From Magnetococcales bacterium (GTDB lineage Bacteria; Pseudomonadota; Magnetococcia; Magnetococcales; Magnetaquicoccaceae), in assembly GCA_015231775.1 (NCBI GenBank), contig JADGAY010000011.1, positions 1-41,063 of the forward strand: a stretch of 41,063 nucleotides of DNA, in the 5' to 3' direction. Positions 1 through 9,398 of this stretch are shown piece by piece. A model generated the notes under the pieces. The model searched no databases and was not told the origin of the DNA. It saw only the letters and a list, made by a program, of their open reading frames with translations. A program made the position numbers and the translations under genes. The first letter of the stretch is position 1. Each line of letters begins with the position of its first letter.

Positions 1-1361
1 CCAACCGTCTGCTGCTCAAGGACCGCATGCGCCAGGCCTTCTCTTACGCGGCCCGTTTCAACCAGATCGTCGGCGTGTTGTTCCTGGGGATCGACCGTTT
101 CACGGTGATCAACGATGCCCTGGGACGGGAGGTGGGGGATCGGCTGTTGCGTGATGTGGCGGTGCGCCTGGCCCACTGTCTGCGCGACGAGGATTCGTTG
201 GCACGGGTCGGGGGTGACGAGTTCGTGGTGCTGGCCACCGGTCTCCAGCAGGGGGGCAATGCCGGACGCATCGCCCGCAAGCTTCTCTCCACCTTGAGCG
301 AACCCTTTTCGGTGGAGACGGAACGCTATTATCTCACCGCCAGCATCGGCATCACCCTCTATCCCCTCGACGAGGGGGATGAGGACTCTCATCTCAAGAA
401 GGCCGAGTCCGCCATGCGGCGCGCCAAGGAGCAGGGTGGCAATGTCATCCACTTCTTCACCAAGGAGATCGACGCGGTTTCGGTGAAGCGCATGACCATC
501 GAGAATGGTCTGCGTCTGGCCTTGGAGCGCGATGAGCTGTTTCTGCTCTACCAGCCCCAGATGGATGTGGCCTCGGGTCGCCTGATGGGGGTCGAGGCGC
601 TGATCCGCTGGAAGAGCCCGGAGATGGGACTGGTCTCCCCGGTCAACTTCATCCCGATCGCCGAGGAGAGCGACCTGATCACCTCCATCGGCGAATGGGT
701 GTTGCGCACCGCCTGTCGGCAGAATCGCAAGTGGCAGGATCAGGGCTTCGACCCGATCCGCATGGCGGTGAATCTGTCGGCGCGCCAGTTCCAGAATCGC
801 GATCTGCCCACCAAGGTGGCCCGCATCCTGGAAGATTCCGGCTTGGATGCCCGTTATCTGGAGTTGGAGTTGACCGAGGGGATGTTCATGCGCGACGCCA
901 ACGAGACGGTCTCGACGTTGCAGACGTTGCGCCAAATGAATCTGGAACTCTCCATCGACGATTTCGGCACCGGCTACTCCTCGTTGAGCTATCTGAAGCG
1001 GTTCCCGATCCACACCTTGAAGATCGATCGGGCCTTCGTGCGCGATGTCATCACCGATCCGGACGACGCCGCGATCACCAAGACCATCCTGTCGATGGCC
1101 AAGAACCTGAACCTCCAGGTGGTTGCCGAGGGGGTTTCGGATCCCGATCAACTGGAGTTTCTGCGCTCCTTGGGGTGCGATCTGGTGCAGGGGTTTTTGT
1201 TCAGTCCGCCCGTCTCTCCCGAGGAGATCGCGCAGTTTCTCGAGGAGGACCGGCTTTATCGCGAAAAGCCGGCCTTTGCCCCCAAGTTGCACTCCGGTAG
1301 CGGGTCGCGGATCATCTTTCCCGAGAGCGATCGCGCCACCAAGAGCGTGCACCACCCCTGA
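1..1361 (+). CDS. GGDEF-EAL cyclic-di-GMP protein (5' truncated)
   Basis: 3' part of a bifunctional c-di-GMP turnover protein; the frame is open from the window edge (residues N-R-L-L-L-K-D before the first ATG at 27), so the true start and any sensor domain lie outside. The GGDEF motif is intact at 210-224 and is preceded, five residues upstream, by an RxxD (R-D-E-D) allosteric I-site. The EAL domain begins with E-A-L at 594-602 and keeps the catalytic signature residues: N in NLSARQF, E in ELTEG, DD in DDFGTGYSS, K in KIDRAFV, E in VAEGV and the closing QGF. Both activities could therefore be present, as known for this family; which one dominates cannot be read from sequence. The C-terminal ~30 residues after EAL are low-complexity. 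No partner gene follows on this strand for 700 bases. Confidence 0.95.
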   Translation, partial: NRLLLKDRMRQAFSYAARFNQIVGVLFLGIDRFTVINDALGREVGDRLLRDVAVRLAHCLRDEDSLARVGGDEFVVLATGLQQGGNAGRIARKLLSTLSEPFSVETERYYLTASIGITLYPLDEGDEDSHLKKAESAMRRAKEQGGNVIHFFTKEIDAVSVKRMTIENGLRLALERDELFLLYQPQMDVASGRLMGVEALIRWKSPEMGLVSPVNFIPIAEESDLITSIGEWVLRTACRQNRKWQDQGFDPIRMAVNLSARQFQNRDLPTKVARILEDSGLDARYLELELTEGMFMRDANETVSTLQTLRQMNLELSIDDFGTGYSSLSYLKRFPIHTLKIDRAFVRDVITDPDDAAITKTILSMAKNLNLQVVAEGVSDPDQLEFLRSLGCDLVQGFLFSPPVSPEEIAQFLEEDRLYREKPAFAPKLHSGSGSRIIFPESDRATKSVHHP

Positions 1362-1407
1362 TCCCGCGGAAGGCCCGGCGAAACGGTCCGCTCCCTGGGG
1401 TGGCCGT

Positions 1408-1626
1408 TTAACAATCGCCCAGGGCGTAGGGTCCATCCCAATCCGACACGCATGGATCGCCATCCCGCCAGTCGAGTGGATTGTCGGGCAGACGTGGCGC
1501 GCGCCAACCCCGCGCCGACGGGCGCGGGGGTCCGTTCCGCCAGCCAACCAGGGCATGGCGCAAGGTCAGATGATCGAGAAGCGGGTATCCCTCTTGCGAG
1601 TCGGTCAGGCATGGGCGGTAGGACAT
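1408..1626 (-). CDS. hypothetical small protein downstream of RHH gene
   Basis: 72-residue ORF starting 39 nt after the ribbon-helix-helix gene on the same strand, with a good GGAG site about 9 nt before its ATG. The product is rich in Pro, Arg, Trp and Gly and matches no family I recognise; it is not an obvious RelE, PIN or BrnT toxin. The placement behind an RHH gene is what a toxin-antitoxin pair would look like, but the composition is also what a chance ORF in GC-rich DNA looks like. I list it because of the ribosome site and spacing. Confidence 0.3.
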   Translation of the reverse strand: MSYRPCLTDSQEGYPLLDHLTLRHALVGWRNGPPRPSARGWRAPRLPDNPLDWRDGDPCVSDWDGPYALGDC

Positions 1627-1665
1627 GGTGTGATCTCCAGGTCGAAGGGGCGCGGCGGATGGGTT

Positions 1666-1839
1666 TCAATCCGCGGGTTGGGCGGAAGGATCCTGTTCCA
1701 GCATCCGTTCCAGGGTCATGATCACCACTTGATTGAAGGAGCGGCGTTCCGCTTCCGCCTTGTCGTTGAGCCATTCGGCCAGGGATTCGGGAAAGCGCAG
1801 GGATTTTTGAACCATGCGAATTTTTTTGTCGGTTTTCAT
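1666..1839 (-). CDS. Arc/MetJ-type ribbon-helix-helix DNA-binding protein
   Basis: 57 residues. The pattern 'KSLRFPESLAEWLNDKAEAERRSFNQVV' (read in parts: K-S-L-R-F-P then L-x-x-W-L-N, then R-S-F-N-Q-V-V) is the Arc-like ribbon-helix-helix fold: a short beta strand with alternating exposed residues for the DNA major groove, then two helices with the turn at RRSFNQ. Such proteins act as dimers, often as antitoxins or autoregulators. A GAGA ribosome site sits about 9 nt before the ATG. The gene faces away from the GGDEF-EAL gene and heads a two-ORF unit with the 72-residue ORF. Confidence 0.75.
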   Translation of the reverse strand: MKTDKKIRMVQKSLRFPESLAEWLNDKAEAERRSFNQVVIMTLERMLEQDPSAQPAD

Positions 1840-2057
1840 GAGCGTTCTCTTTCGTGGGTTGGGGTTGATCCTGGTAACGCATGATTCATGAAAAATGGTT
1901 GAATCTTAAGGTTGAACTCCTTCAGCACCTTTTTTCACCAGGCCGGATCCGCCGGGGCGGTGGGTGGTTGGGCGTGGGGTCGCAGCCGGATCTGCAATGA
2001 TTGTTGTTGCGTGCATGGGTTGGCGTGGGAAAGGGAATGGGGGTAGAATCGTTCATC

Positions 2058-3149
2058 ATGGGTGGATGGAGGCGCGGACGCCGACTGTTGTTGGCGATCC
2101 TGGCCTCTGGCGTGAGCGGGTGCGGGGAGTGGCCCTATTATTGGCAGGCCACGACCGGAGAGATGGAGATTCTCATCCAGCGTCGTCCGGTCGAGTCGCT
2201 GTTGGCCGATGCGGATACCCCGCCGGGATTGCGGCGTCGGTTGATGCTGGCCGACCGACTGCGCCGCTTCGCCGAAGGGGCGTTGCTGCTCCCATCCAGC
2301 GGGACGTTTCGGGATTATGTCGATCTGCGCCGCCCATTTGTGACACGGGTGGTGTTCGCGACGCCGGAACTCTCCCTGGAGCCGCATCGCTGGTGTTTTC
2401 CGGTGGTGGGGTGTCTGGCCTACCGGGGCTATTTCGATGATCGGGAGGCCAGGCGTCTGGCCGAGACCTTGCGGCAGGAGGGATGGGATGTCCATCTGTC
2501 GGCCTCGCCGGCCCACTCCACCCTGGGCTGGTTTGCCGATCCGTTGCTCAACACCTTCATCGATTGGCCGGAGAGTCGTCTGGCCGGTCTGATGTTTCAT
2601 GAACTGGCTCATGAAAAGATCTATATACCGGATGATACGACCTTCAACGAATCGTTTGCCGAGGCGGTGAGTCGCATCGGCGTGGAGCGGTGGTTGGAGC
2701 GGACCGGACAGGGGGAGGCGTTGTCGAGTCTGCGGCGTGACTGGAGCGAGCGGGCCCGGTTTGTGGATCAGGTCGAGGCGGTTCGGGAACGGTTGCTGGC
2801 GTTGTATGCCGGCCCCTTGAGCCAGGATGAGAAGCGAGTGGAGAAACGGGCGATCTTGGCGAGCGCGGCCATGGAGGCCGAGGGGTTGGATGGCGCGCCG
2901 GGAGATCCGGAGCGCGAGGCCACCCGCCGTGCCCATGGGCGCTGGTGGCGCGACGGGATCAACAATGCCAAAATCCTCTCCGTGGGGCTCTATTCGGCGT
3001 GGGTGCCGGCCTTCATGGCGATCCTGGAGGAGAATCACGGCGATCTGGAGGGGTTTTATCGTTCGGTTCGGGCGTTGGCGGCGTTGCCGATGGAGACGCG
3101 GAACGAGCGCTTGCGACGCGGGATCCCGGATGGGGCGGCGCGTCGGTGA
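2058..3149 (+). CDS. predicted lipoprotein aminopeptidase (COG4324/PF10023 family)
   Basis: A zinc-metallopeptidase-like protein of about 363 residues. From the ATG at 2058 there is an Arg-rich N-region, a short hydrophobic stretch and a lipobox V-S-G-C, so it should be a lipoprotein acylated at Cys23. The segment MFHELAHEKIY...NESFAEAVS carries the HExxH-like H-E-L-A-H and a downstream E in N-E-x-F-A-E, the pattern of this uncharacterised aminopeptidase family. Earlier in-frame starts exist (ATG at 2037, TTG at 2001), but they only lengthen the region before the lipobox. Substrate unknown. The next gene starts 25 nt downstream, suggesting co-transcription with the hydrolase and dgkA. Confidence 0.85.
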   Translation: MGGWRRGRRLLLAILASGVSGCGEWPYYWQATTGEMEILIQRRPVESLLADADTPPGLRRRLMLADRLRRFAEGALLLPSSGTFRDYVDLRRPFVTRVVFATPELSLEPHRWCFPVVGCLAYRGYFDDREARRLAETLRQEGWDVHLSASPAHSTLGWFADPLLNTFIDWPESRLAGLMFHELAHEKIYIPDDTTFNESFAEAVSRIGVERWLERTGQGEALSSLRRDWSERARFVDQVEAVRERLLALYAGPLSQDEKRVEKRAILASAAMEAEGLDGAPGDPEREATRRAHGRWWRDGINNAKILSVGLYSAWVPAFMAILEENHGDLEGFYRSVRALAALPMETRNERLRRGIPDGAARR

Positions 3150-3174
3150 GGTGTGGTGCGATGAGGATGGCGGC

Positions 3175-3828
3175 ATGTCGGTGAGCGAGAGCGTGGTGTT
3201 GGTGCACGGCCTGTGGTTGGATGGCACGGAGTTCAAGTGGTTGGATCTGCACCTGCGCCGGGAGGGGTTTAGGGTCTTGACCTTTCATTATCCCACCGTG
3301 CGGCGCGGGTTGGATCAGAACGCCGATGGGCTTTGGGAGTTCCTGGAGTTGCGTTTTGGCACCGCCATGCGCGATGTCCAGGCCGGATCGGTCCATCTGA
3401 TCTGTCACAGTCTCGGGGGGCTGGTGGGGTTGCGCATGCTCGAACGCCATCCCGAAGCGCCGATCGGACGCATGGTGGCGTTGGGAAGTCCGTTTCAAGG
3501 CTCCTTTTCCGCGCAACGATTGGCCAGGTGGCCGGTGGGTTCCTGGTTGCTGGGGGAGAGCATGAACGGCGCCCTGGATGGGGGACGCCCCTGGCGGGTG
3601 CCCGAGGGCCGCAGCATCGGCGTGTTGGCCGGTACGCTCCCCCTGGGATTGAGCCATGTGATCTGGGGGGTGGAGTCTCCGAATGACGGGGTGGTGGCGG
3701 TCTCCGAGACCCGCCTGCCCGGCGCGGTCCATGCCACCCTGCCGGTGGTGCATGTGGGATTGGTGTTTTCGCGCCGCGCGGCGCGTTGGGTACAACATTT
3801 CATCAAAACAGGGGAGTCGGAATGGTGA
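3175..3828 (+). CDS. alpha/beta hydrolase, lipase/esterase-like
   Basis: 217-residue alpha/beta hydrolase. Visible hallmarks are the oxyanion-hole strand V-L-V-H-G-L-W near the N-terminus, the nucleophile elbow C-H-S-L-G-G (GxSxG type with Cys at the first position), an Asp in S-P-N-D-G-V-V and a late His in V-V-H-V-G, giving a complete Ser-Asp-His triad. This resembles PGAP1/triacylglycerol-lipase-like hydrolases and small cytoplasmic esterases; there is no signal peptide. The start is fixed by a GAGG site 7-10 nt before ATG 3175; a longer open frame upstream overlaps the aminopeptidase and is not credible. It sits between a peptidase and DgkA, so a role in envelope lipid turnover is possible but is inference. 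Confidence 0.85.
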   Translation: MSVSESVVLVHGLWLDGTEFKWLDLHLRREGFRVLTFHYPTVRRGLDQNADGLWEFLELRFGTAMRDVQAGSVHLICHSLGGLVGLRMLERHPEAPIGRMVALGSPFQGSFSAQRLARWPVGSWLLGESMNGALDGGRPWRVPEGRSIGVLAGTLPLGLSHVIWGVESPNDGVVAVSETRLPGAVHATLPVVHVGLVFSRRAARWVQHFIKTGESEW

Positions 3829-3856
3829 GTGGAACCATCCACCGGTGGGTGCGAGC

Positions 3857-4231
3857 ATGAAGCCGGGGGCCACGGGATTGACCCGGGTGATCCATGCCGC
3901 CGGATATTCCTGGCTGGGTTTTCAGGCCGCCTGGCGCCATGAGGCGGCCTTTCGGCAAGAGTTGATCGGCATCCTGCTGTTGATGCCGATCGGTTTGTGG
4001 CTGGGCGGCAACGCGGTGGAGCGGTCGCTGCTGATCGGCTCTTTGCTGGTGGTCCTGATCGTCGAGTTGCTCAACTCCGCGGTCGAGGCCGTGGTGGATC
4101 GGATCGGGCCCGAGCATCATCCGTTATCCGGGCGCGCCAAGGATCTCGGCTCGTCCGCGGTTTTCGTGGCCCTGGCGTTGGCGGTGGTGGTGTGGGGATT
4201 GGTGGCCTGGGAGCGGATCGGGTCACTTTAG
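3857..4231 (+). CDS. dgkA: diacylglycerol kinase DgkA
   Basis: 124-residue integral membrane kinase that phosphorylates diacylglycerol to phosphatidic acid, recycling the diacylglycerol released when phosphoglycerol or similar head groups are moved from phospholipids. Seen in sequence: an N-terminal amphipathic segment with R-H-E-A-A-F-R-Q-E, three hydrophobic helices, the catalytic/metal-binding motif E-L-L-N-S-A-V-E-A-V-V-D, and A-K-D-L-G-S-S-A-V. The length matches E. coli DgkA (about 120). The start is the ATG at 3857, just after the hydrolase stop; upstream in-frame codons overlap that gene. Confidence 0.95.
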   Translation: MKPGATGLTRVIHAAGYSWLGFQAAWRHEAAFRQELIGILLLMPIGLWLGGNAVERSLLIGSLLVVLIVELLNSAVEAVVDRIGPEHHPLSGRAKDLGSSAVFVALALAVVVWGLVAWERIGSL

Positions 4232-4328
4232 ATCGCGACGCAATGGGCGTGAGGAGAGGGGTGATCGTCGTTTCCAGTCCGGGCAACCCCCAATCGTGAC
4301 ACCGGTATGTGAAGGCAGGACGGTCGGC

Positions 4329-6473
4329 ATGTCGGAGAAGAGCTTCAAACGCATATTGATCGTTCTGTTGGTGGTGGTGCTCGCACTGCTGGGCGGACGC
4401 ATCGCCAAGAGTCTGCGCGATCCGGTGGAGAGTCAGGTTGGATCCCAAGCGATCCACAACCGTGAGATCTCCCTGCGCCTCGGCATCGCCACCGCCGTTG
4501 GGCCGGTGCCCCGCGCCGCGGCGACCCGTCTGGCCGAACGGCTCGCCACGTTGAGTCAGGATACCCTCAAACTCACGATCCACCCCTCCGCGGAGTTCGG
4601 CGGCGACGAACGTATGTTGAAACTGGTCAGCCGTGGCGAGCTTTCGATGGTGCTGGTCACGAGCGACTTTCTGGCCAGGCGGATCGAGGCGCTGCGGGTG
4701 TTCGACCTGCCGTTTCTCTTTCCGTCGCGGGACTCTTGGCATCGGGCCCTGGATGGGGAGTTTGGCCGGGTGTTGCTGGACAAAGCGCGTCAACTCAACC
4801 TGGAGGGGGTCGCCTTCTGGGATGGTGGATCTCGCCATCTGCTCGCGGACCGTCCCCTGGCCGATCCCGAGGCCTTTGCCGATCTGGCCCTCGTGGAGCC
4901 GGACAATCGGGCGGGTCGAGCCTATTTCTCCCGTCTGGGTGTCCGCTTCGTCACCCCGGACGACGTTTTGGCCCAGGCCTGGGAACAGCCGCTCGCCGGG
5001 TTGGAGAGCCATTCGGGTCGTCTGGCCTCCGCGCATCTGATCTTGAGTGGACACGCCCATCTGGGCCACCTCGTGGCGATTGGTCGCGATGTCCAGAATC
5101 TGTTGACCGCCCGTCAACAGGAGATCCTGCTGGAGGCGGCGCGGGAGATCGCCTGGTGGACCCGTGTCGAGCAGGGCGAGCGTGAGGCGGAGATCCTGCA
5201 ACGGTTGCGCGGCATGGGCATGCGGATCCATGAATTGTCCGCAGAGGCCAGGGAGCGGTTTCGGGCGTTTCTGCCTCCGGTGGAGCGGGGCTTCGAGGAG
5301 GATATCGGCGCCGATGTCATGGCCAAGCTCGCGGAATGGCAGATGCTGCATGATCATGAGGCGACGCGGGTCGGTGAGATCCGGGTCGGTCTGGATGCAC
5401 AGCTTTCGGGAGAGAGCGCACGGGCGGGGCTGGAGCTGTCGCGCGGGATCCGACTGGCCATGGAGACGATCAATGGCCAGGGAGGCGTTCTGGGACGCAA
5501 GATGCGTTTGGTGGCTCGCGACAATCATGGTTTTGCCACGCGCGGGCTGGACAATCTGAAGTTCTTTGCCGGCCTCGAGGATCTGGTGGCCGTGGTGGGG
5601 GGGCAGAAAAGCTCGGTGGTTGCCGCCGAGGTGGAGCTGGTGCATGAATTGGAATTGCCGATGCTTTTGCCCTGGTCGGCGGCGCGCCATCTGACCGAGA
5701 ACGGTTATCGTCCCAATCAGGTGTTCCGGTTGAGTCTCAACGACCGCTGGACCGCGCCGTTTCTGGCGGATGCCGCCTTGCGGCGCGGCTCTAGGATCGC
5801 CCTGGTGCTCGAGAACTCCAGTTGGGGGGTGGAGTTCGAGAAGATCGTGTCCCGCCATTTGAATGCCAGGGGGGTTCGTCCGGTGCTGCTGCAGTGGGTG
5901 GACAACGGGCAGGAGCGGTTCGATACGCTGGTTGCCAGAGTGGGTGAGTCCGGGGCCGAGGTGGTGATCCTGGTGGATACCCCGGATGAGAGCGTGCCGA
6001 TCCTGATGGAGCTGCACCGACACCTGCCTACCGTGGCCGTGGTCTCTCACTGGGGGTTGCTGGGCGGTGACATGACCGCCATGCAACGCAAGGTGATCGG
6101 CGGCATGGATCTGCTCTTTCCGCAAACCGGTTTCCCAAACGATCCGAATCACCGCGCCGGAGGGGCCATGCTGGCCGACTATCGCCGCTATCTGGGAATG
6201 GATGAACATGAACCGGTTCAGGTAACGGTCGGTTTTGCCCATGCTTTCGACCTGGTGGGCATGCTGGCCGAGGCGGTGCGTATGGCGGGTTCCACCGATC
6301 GACGCGTGGTGCGTGATGCCATGGAGCGGTTGCCGGCGTATGATGGCGTCATCAAATCCTTGCGACACCCCTTCGACGAGCAGCGTCACGATGCCCTGGA
6401 TGACCAGGATTACCGACTCGGGCGGTTGACGCCCGAGGGGCTGGTTGTGCCGGAGGGGAGGAACGGGGAATGA
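4329..6473 (+). CDS. fused TRAP-type and ABC-type solute-binding protein, membrane-anchored
   Basis: 714 residues. An N-terminal hydrophobic anchor (about residues 8-26, no clear cleavage site) is followed by a DctP/TRAP-type binding domain (about 45-355; recognisable by the '[12 protein letters not shown]...RLAERL...[15 protein letters not shown]' layout, shown here in parts) and then a Leu/Ile/Val-type periplasmic binding domain (about 370-700; '[17 protein letters not shown]' is typical). No transporter subunits accompany it. Its stop overlaps the start of a sensor kinase by ATGA, so the likely role is a periplasmic ligand co-receptor for that kinase rather than transport. The conserved carboxylate-clamping Arg expected after the G-x-K-(I/M)-R motif of TRAP proteins is not seen; the equivalent stretch reads A-L-V-E-P-D. 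Start ATG 4329 chosen; a GTG at 4296 is in frame. Confidence 0.85.
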   Translation: MSEKSFKRILIVLLVVVLALLGGRIAKSLRDPVESQVGSQAIHNREISLRLGIATAVGPVPRAAATRLAERLATLSQDTLKLTIHPSAEFGGDERMLKLVSRGELSMVLVTSDFLARRIEALRVFDLPFLFPSRDSWHRALDGEFGRVLLDKARQLNLEGVAFWDGGSRHLLADRPLADPEAFADLALVEPDNRAGRAYFSRLGVRFVTPDDVLAQAWEQPLAGLESHSGRLASAHLILSGHAHLGHLVAIGRDVQNLLTARQQEILLEAAREIAWWTRVEQGEREAEILQRLRGMGMRIHELSAEARERFRAFLPPVERGFEEDIGADVMAKLAEWQMLHDHEATRVGEIRVGLDAQLSGESARAGLELSRGIRLAMETINGQGGVLGRKMRLVARDNHGFATRGLDNLKFFAGLEDLVAVVGGQKSSVVAAEVELVHELELPMLLPWSAARHLTENGYRPNQVFRLSLNDRWTAPFLADAALRRGSRIALVLENSSWGVEFEKIVSRHLNARGVRPVLLQWVDNGQERFDTLVARVGESGAEVVILVDTPDESVPILMELHRHLPTVAVVSHWGLLGGDMTAMQRKVIGGMDLLFPQTGFPNDPNHRAGGAMLADYRRYLGMDEHEPVQVTVGFAHAFDLVGMLAEAVRMAGSTDRRVVRDAMERLPAYDGVIKSLRHPFDEQRHDALDDQDYRLGRLTPEGLVVPEGRNGE

Positions 6474-9397
6474 ACCCTCAACCCACCTACGCGCCTCATG
6501 GCCGGTTGCGACGTCGCTACATCCTGCAATTCTCCTCGTTCGTCGGCGCGGCGTTGGTGTTGGTGCTCGGGTTGTTGCAGGCCGACATGGTCCATTCGTT
6601 GCGCGCCCGGTCGGTGACCTCCCTGGAGGCGCGCGGAGGGGAGCTGTTCGAGCGCGTGGAGACCCGCATCGGCTTCTTGCGGCAGAATCTCGAACAGTTC
6701 GCGCGCAATCCGCTGGTGATCAACGCCCTGGTGGAAGGGACCGAGCGGGATCCGCATTTGGCGCAACTGGTGCGCAATTTTGCCAGCGGGCGACACATCG
6801 TGGCCTTTTTCCTGGTGAATTTCGATGGCGCGCCACTGCTGCTCCAGCGCGAGGAGGCCCCGGTCAACCCGGACCCGGCTGTCATCCGTCACGCGCTCTC
6901 CTGGACCCGTCCAGCCCCCTTGATCGATGCGAGTGGTCGATACCTGATCCTGAGCCATCCCCTGGAGTCCCATCACGCCATTCAGGGGGCCATGATCGTC
7001 CATCTCGATTTCGCCGGTCTTCTTTCCGAGATCGTGCCAGGGGATCGCAGCGTGCGGCATGCGGTGCTGCTGGGGGATCGGGTGCTCTACCAGACCCAGG
7101 CGACCATTTCCGAGGATCTCATCGAGCTGACCCTGACCCCTCCCCCCGGTTCGGCGATCCTGACCCGTTTGGGATTGCGGCAACGGTTGACCGTGGATAA
7201 ATCGGTCCTTCGGGCGCCGATCTACGAGAGCATCACCAATGCCACCCTGCTGGGCCTGGCGTTGGTGATCGTCTCCATGCTGCTGGCCTTTCGGCTGGGG
7301 GCCAAGACCGCGGACCCGATTCTGATGCTCTGTCGTCGGGTGCGTCTGGCCACCGAGGATGGGAACACGGCGATCACGCCGGTCGGCACCGGGGATGAAC
7401 TCGAAGAGCTGGCCGCCATCTTCGAGGAGCGTACCCGTGCCTTGTGGGCGATCCGCATGGAGCTGGAGAACCGGGTGTTGGAGCGGACCGGAACCCTGGA
7501 ACGGCTCAACTGGGAGTTGGAAAAGGAGGTTTTGGAGCGGACCCGTGTCGAGGCGGAGACCCGCAGGCACCTGGAGTTGTTGGACCAGGCGCAACGGATC
7601 GCCCATCTGGGAAGCTGGGAGTGGGATCTGTCGGCGGGGACGGTGCAGTGGTCGGCGGAGCTGTTCCGGATCCTTGGGTTGCGACCCCATGCCTTGCTGC
7701 CCAGCCATAAACGTTTTCTGGCCGCCGTGCATGTGGATGACCGCAAGCGGGTCAACGATGTGATGGAGCAGGCCATTCGTGGCGACGCCTTGGAGTTTGA
7801 ACAGGAGTTCCGCATCGTTGGCGCCGATGGACTAGCCCGATTCGTGTTTGGCAACGCGCGGATCGATCGCGATGACAAGAATGAACCGGTTCGCGTAACT
7901 GGCACGGTGCTCGACATCACCCCGCGCAAGATGCTCGAGGATGAACTGCGTCGCGCCAAGGAGCAGGCCGAGGAGGCCAGTCGCATCAAGGGGGAGTTTC
8001 TGGCCAACATGAGCCACGAAATTCGTACCCCCATGAACGCGATCATCGGTTTCAGCCATCTCTGTCTGCGCACCGCCCTCACCACCCGACAGAGGGATTA
8101 TCTGCAAAAGCTTTATTTGAGTGCCAATGGAATGCTGCGCATGATCAACGATATTTTGGACTTCTCCCACATCGAGGAAGGAAAACTCCAGATCGAGCGC
8201 GTCGGCTTCGATCTGGAGGAGCTTCTGGTTGGTCTGGACGCCCTCATGAGCGTCAAGGCCATGGAGAAATCCCTGGATTTCAAGGTGGAACCGCGTCTTG
8301 GACTCCCCTTGCACCTGGTGGGGGATCCGGTCCGGTTGCGTCAGGTGTTGTTGAATCTCACCAACAACGCCATCAAGTTCACCGATCAGGGCGAGGTGGT
8401 GGTCTCGGTGGAGGTTGCCGAGGAGGATGCCTCGGAGATCGTGTTGCGTTTTGCGATTCGCGATACCGGGATCGGCATGCCCCATGAGCAGCTTGCCATT
8501 ATCTTTGACAAGTTCCAGCAAGGGGATCCCAGCTCGACCCGTCGGCATGGGGGGACCGGATTGGGATTGGCGATCTCCAAGAGTCTGGTCGAGTTGATGG
8601 GCGGGTCGGTGGAGGTGGAGAGCACGCCAGGGGTGGGCAGCCGCTTCGTGTTCATGGTCCGCTGTGGCAAACCGCTGCATGTCGAGGAGTTTCCGGAGAA
8701 CGATCCCCTCCTGTTGTGCGAGGGGTCGCAACCGGCGGAGGAGGGGAGCGCCTCGGAGGTCGAGGCGCGGAACACCTTGCCAACCCTGCCCGGCATCAAC
8801 ACCCGTGCCGGTTTGCGTGGCATGGGTGGGGATGTGACCTTGTATCGTCGCGTCATGAACAAGTTCGTGCTCACCCAGTCGGATGCCGCCCGTTTGATGG
8901 GATCGCTTCTGGAAGCGCGGGAGTGGGTGGAATTGGAACGGGTCGCGCATACCTTGAAGGGCGGGGCGGCGACCATCGGCGCCATGGATCTCAGTCATGC
9001 CGCCTTGCAGATCGAGCATGGCGCCCGGGATCGAATGGGTCGAAAATCGTTGCGCCCTCTGTTGGCCGTGGCCGAGAGGCATCTGGAGAAGGTGCTGTTG
9101 ACCATCGGCGCCGCCTTTCCGGAGCCGCGACGGGTGGAGAAACCGGGTGATCTCTCGGACATGGTCTTCGATCCTGGCGAGTTGGCGCCATTGTTCGCTC
9201 AGGCGCGGGATCTGTTGCGCAATTTCGATGTCTCCTCCGAGGGGGTGATTCGGGCCCTGGAGCCGTGGGCCCGTGACAAGGAGAGTCATGAGGGGTGGCT
9301 GGGGATGATCAAGCATCTGGAAGTGTATGATTACGATAAGTGTCTCGAAGTGTTGTCGCAGTGGGCCGCCCGGGTGGGCGTGACCTTGGAGACGTGA
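6470..9397 (+). CDS. sensor histidine kinase with Cache-like, HAMP, PAS and HPt domains
   Basis: 975 residues. Domain order: TM1 (about 17-36), periplasmic Cache-like sensor (40-240), TM2 (about 245-265), HAMP (to about 325), a coiled coil rich in Leu/Glu, PAS/PAC (about 375-490), HisKA with phospho-acceptor His516 in S-H-E-I-R-T-P, HATPase_c with N, G1 (DTGIGM) and G2 (GTGLGL) boxes, and a C-terminal HPt with His827 in H-T-L-K-G-G. It has no receiver domain of its own, so phosphate must move through a partner receiver, which the next gene supplies. It overlaps the dual binding protein by 4 bp (ATGA), evidence for translational coupling and joint sensing. Confidence 0.93.
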   Translation: MNPQPTYAPHGRLRRRYILQFSSFVGAALVLVLGLLQADMVHSLRARSVTSLEARGGELFERVETRIGFLRQNLEQFARNPLVINALVEGTERDPHLAQLVRNFASGRHIVAFFLVNFDGAPLLLQREEAPVNPDPAVIRHALSWTRPAPLIDASGRYLILSHPLESHHAIQGAMIVHLDFAGLLSEIVPGDRSVRHAVLLGDRVLYQTQATISEDLIELTLTPPPGSAILTRLGLRQRLTVDKSVLRAPIYESITNATLLGLALVIVSMLLAFRLGAKTADPILMLCRRVRLATEDGNTAITPVGTGDELEELAAIFEERTRALWAIRMELENRVLERTGTLERLNWELEKEVLERTRVEAETRRHLELLDQAQRIAHLGSWEWDLSAGTVQWSAELFRILGLRPHALLPSHKRFLAAVHVDDRKRVNDVMEQAIRGDALEFEQEFRIVGADGLARFVFGNARIDRDDKNEPVRVTGTVLDITPRKMLEDELRRAKEQAEEASRIKGEFLANMSHEIRTPMNAIIGFSHLCLRTALTTRQRDYLQKLYLSANGMLRMINDILDFSHIEEGKLQIERVGFDLEELLVGLDALMSVKAMEKSLDFKVEPRLGLPLHLVGDPVRLRQVLLNLTNNAIKFTDQGEVVVSVEVAEEDASEIVLRFAIRDTGIGMPHEQLAIIFDKFQQGDPSSTRRHGGTGLGLAISKSLVELMGGSVEVESTPGVGSRFVFMVRCGKPLHVEEFPENDPLLLCEGSQPAEEGSASEVEARNTLPTLPGINTRAGLRGMGGDVTLYRRVMNKFVLTQSDAARLMGSLLEAREWVELERVAHTLKGGAATIGAMDLSHAALQIEHGARDRMGRKSLRPLLAVAERHLEKVLLTIGAAFPEPRRVEKPGDLSDMVFDPGELAPLFAQARDLLRNFDVSSEGVIRALEPWARDKESHEGWLGMIKHLEVYDYDKCLEVLSQWAARVGVTLET

Positions 9398-9398
9398 G

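Noticed and set aside
1381-1409. Terminator after the GGDEF-EAL gene
   Set aside because: AAACGG/CCGTTT arms are only 6 bp with a 17-nt loop and no T-run.
4071-6389. 772-residue minus-strand ORF
   Set aside because: His/Gln/Pro-rich antisense shadow of the dual binding protein; no ribosome site or domain.
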